Assembly: GCA_937899305.1 (NCBI GenBank)
Contig: CALDJV010000680.1
Coordinates: 1-7,924, forward strand
DNA: 7,924 nucleotides
Source: an uncultured Cytophagaceae bacterium
GTDB taxonomy: Bacteria; Bacteroidota; Bacteroidia; Cytophagales; Microscillaceae
Direction: 5' to 3'
A program made the translations under genes and the position numbers. A model generated the notes under the pieces. It was given only the letters and a program-made list of their open reading frames with translations, had not been told where the DNA came from and ran no database searches. Positions 6,702-7,924 of this stretch are shown here, in pieces (within the stretch, counting starts at the first letter, position 1; each line of letters opens with the position of its first letter).

Positions 6702-7924
6702 TCAACGGCTCACCAATACAAACGCGCCCCAATGATAAGGCGCAGGGTATTTTTTGCGCAGGCGTTGTTGGGCGGTTCGATAAGCCCGACGGATGTTTTG
6801 ATGCTGTACCAAGTCTTGGTAAAAATAGCGCATAAACCATTGGGTGGCTTCATCGTCTACTTTCCAGAGGCTCATCAGTACGTTTTTGGCGCCCGCACTG
6901 AGAAAAGCCCGCTGGAGACCGTAGACCCGTTGTCCACTCTCAATTTTTCCTTTGCCCGTTTCGCAAGCCGAAAGCACTACCAAATCGGTAGAATCCAGAG
7001 TCATGTTGAGTACTTCCTGGGCGGTGAGTACGCCATCTTCTTGTACGTTTTGGGGACGAGGCAAGGCTTTGAAAGTAGCTTCGGCTCCCGTCCATACCAA
7101 TCCGCTACGCATCAAAGGGTTGGCATAATATTCTTTGAGTTCCAGGCTTCCCAAACGAAACTGGTCTTTCTTCTTCAAACGATCCAGGTCGTCGTCTTCC
7201 AGAAAAAAACCGTGGGTGGCCAAGTGCAAAATCGCCGGATTGCGCACTGCTTTGAGATTTTCTTCGGTGGCATCTTTCCCTAAATAGGCCGTACTAGACA
7301 AGGTCTTGCTCAGCAGTTTTTGTACATTTTGTACTTCGGCTTTGGTATGGGGCAAATTTGGAATGTTTTTGCCATCAAATCCATCCTCTAAAGCCCGTTT
7401 CTCGCTGGTATTGAGATAGGTACCATAACGCTCGGGGGTTTGGGTATTGCCCGCACTCAGGGGTTGGGGGTTGAACTGTTTGTAATCAGGATAGCCAAAC
7501 AAAACGGCCCGTTGGTGAGTCATCTTGACCTGATCTTGGCGGGGGCTGCGCTTGAGTAAATCTTTGGTATTAGACACTATTTGGATGTCAATCATTTCGC
7601 CCAAATATTGCTTGGTTGTGGGGCTCCACAAGGTTTCCAGATTGAGGCGATGGTAAACTCCGTCCAACGATACAAACAACTTTTTGGCTTGGGGATAGAT
7701 CTTTTGCAAACGTTGCTGAATGGGCTGCCAAAACTGCTGATAAGATTGCCCTTCCTGCGTTTTACTGCCAATGCTTCTTTGGTAATATCGATGCCCTTTG
7801 CCTTCTAAAAAATTGCCCCTGGTCAAAAAAACGGGTTCGGGGTATTTACTCTCTGGGGTTATGATCAAGGCCGCGTAATACACCCTATCGGTCCAATTTA
7901 TACCATTGAAATTCTGAAAACGAA
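6702..7924 (-). CDS. CHAT domain protease, C-terminal part; 5' end beyond the window
   Basis: The minus-strand frame is open to the window edge. Before the GTG at 7883 it reads RFQNFNGINWTDR, which aligns with RFRWYNKRWTDT of the neighbouring TPR-CHAT protein, so that GTG is an internal valine and the true start is outside. About 406 residues are visible, essentially the whole CHAT domain. Numbering from the GTG, the catalytic pair is His224 in LATHGFF (codon 7212-7214) and Cys307 in LSACETG (codon 6963-6965), both intact. By hand alignment, the last 111 residues match the neighbour without gaps at 82 positions. Differences from the neighbour: a longer segment between YPDYKQFN and the L-P-H-T-K-A-E-V motif (about 137-184), and a charged insert after the histidine (DDDLDRLKKKD). 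By family analogy the missing N-terminus probably carries TPR repeats and possibly a signal peptide; this cannot be seen. It ends just before a strong hairpin and is unlikely to form one operon with the next CHAT gene. Confidence 0.93.
   Translation of the reverse strand, partial: RFQNFNGINWTDRVYYAALIITPESKYPEPVFLTRGNFLEGKGHRYYQRSIGSKTQEGQSYQQFWQPIQQRLQKIYPQAKKLFVSLDGVYHRLNLETLWSPTTKQYLGEMIDIQIVSNTKDLLKRSPRQDQVKMTHQRAVLFGYPDYKQFNPQPLSAGNTQTPERYGTYLNTSEKRALEDGFDGKNIPNLPHTKAEVQNVQKLLSKTLSSTAYLGKDATEENLKAVRNPAILHLATHGFFLEDDDLDRLKKKDQFRLGSLELKEYYANPLMRSGLVWTGAEATFKALPRPQNVQEDGVLTAQEVLNMTLDSTDLVVLSACETGKGKIESGQRVYGLQRAFLSAGAKNVLMSLWKVDDEATQWFMRYFYQDLVQHQNIRRAYRTAQQRLRKKYPAPYHWGAFVLVSR
7820..7853 (-). 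repeat. 34-nt identical stretch shared by the two CHAT genes (copy 2)
   Basis: Identical to 3746-3779, in the same codon register and the same orientation, about 4.07 kb apart. Direct repeats of this kind could support recombination between the two CHAT genes. Confidence 0.8.

Noticed and set aside
6732..7283. 183-codon plus-strand reading frame inside the second CHAT gene
   Set aside because: It is antisense to the catalytic core of a well-supported CHAT domain, so it is a shadow frame.
7881..7883. GTG (minus strand) at 7883 as the start of the second CHAT gene
   Set aside because: Upstream in-frame codons to the window edge align with the neighbouring CHAT protein, so this is an internal valine.

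Overview
The window looks like a chromosomal segment of a Bacteroidota bacterium. The best guess is a gliding or marine Cytophagia relative of Microscilla; this is inferred from style and protein families, not from a marker gene. The supporting signs are moderate to low GC, A/T-rich leaders without a clear Shine-Dalgarno sequence, Bacteroidota-type signal peptides ending in AQ or QAQ, and a dense set of WD40, WG-repeat and TPR-CHAT proteins.

Layout. (1) Positions 1-1476, + strand: the 3' part of a WD40 beta-propeller gene that enters from outside the window. It ends in a short tail motif often found in WD40/caspase-like proteins. (2) Positions 1528-2538, + strand: a secreted WG-repeat protein, 51 nt downstream and possibly co-transcribed. 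(3) Positions 2539-2714: a convergent intergenic region with a weak hairpin, a run of three abutting palindromes and a strong bidirectional terminator hairpin. (4) Positions 2715-6242, - strand: a complete 1175-residue secreted protein with a signal peptide, MORN-like repeats, twelve TPR units (eleven in a strict 42-residue register), a helical linker and a CHAT caspase-like protease domain with an intact His/Cys pair. (5) Positions 6243-6701: a gap holding a leader element, what looks like a decayed + strand coding remnant, and a perfect 16-bp-arm inverted repeat. (6) Positions 6702-7924, - strand: the C-terminal part of a second, closely related CHAT protein whose 5' end lies outside the window.

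How the genes may work together. Every intact gene is either a repeat-built protein-interaction scaffold or a caspase-like protease attached to one. The two CHAT genes are tandem paralogues, very similar in the protease module and sharing a 34-nt identical stretch. The first gene is a compositional mosaic: its TPR half is much richer in A+T than its CHAT half. The simplest reading is a family in which a conserved protease module is kept or homogenised while the sensor half varies. The signal peptides on the TPR-CHAT and WG proteins point to the periplasm or envelope, which differs from the cytoplasmic Csx29 (type III-E CRISPR) setting. No CRISPR array, gasdermin-like gene, tRNA, rRNA or intact transposase was seen. 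The protease substrate and trigger cannot be read from this window.
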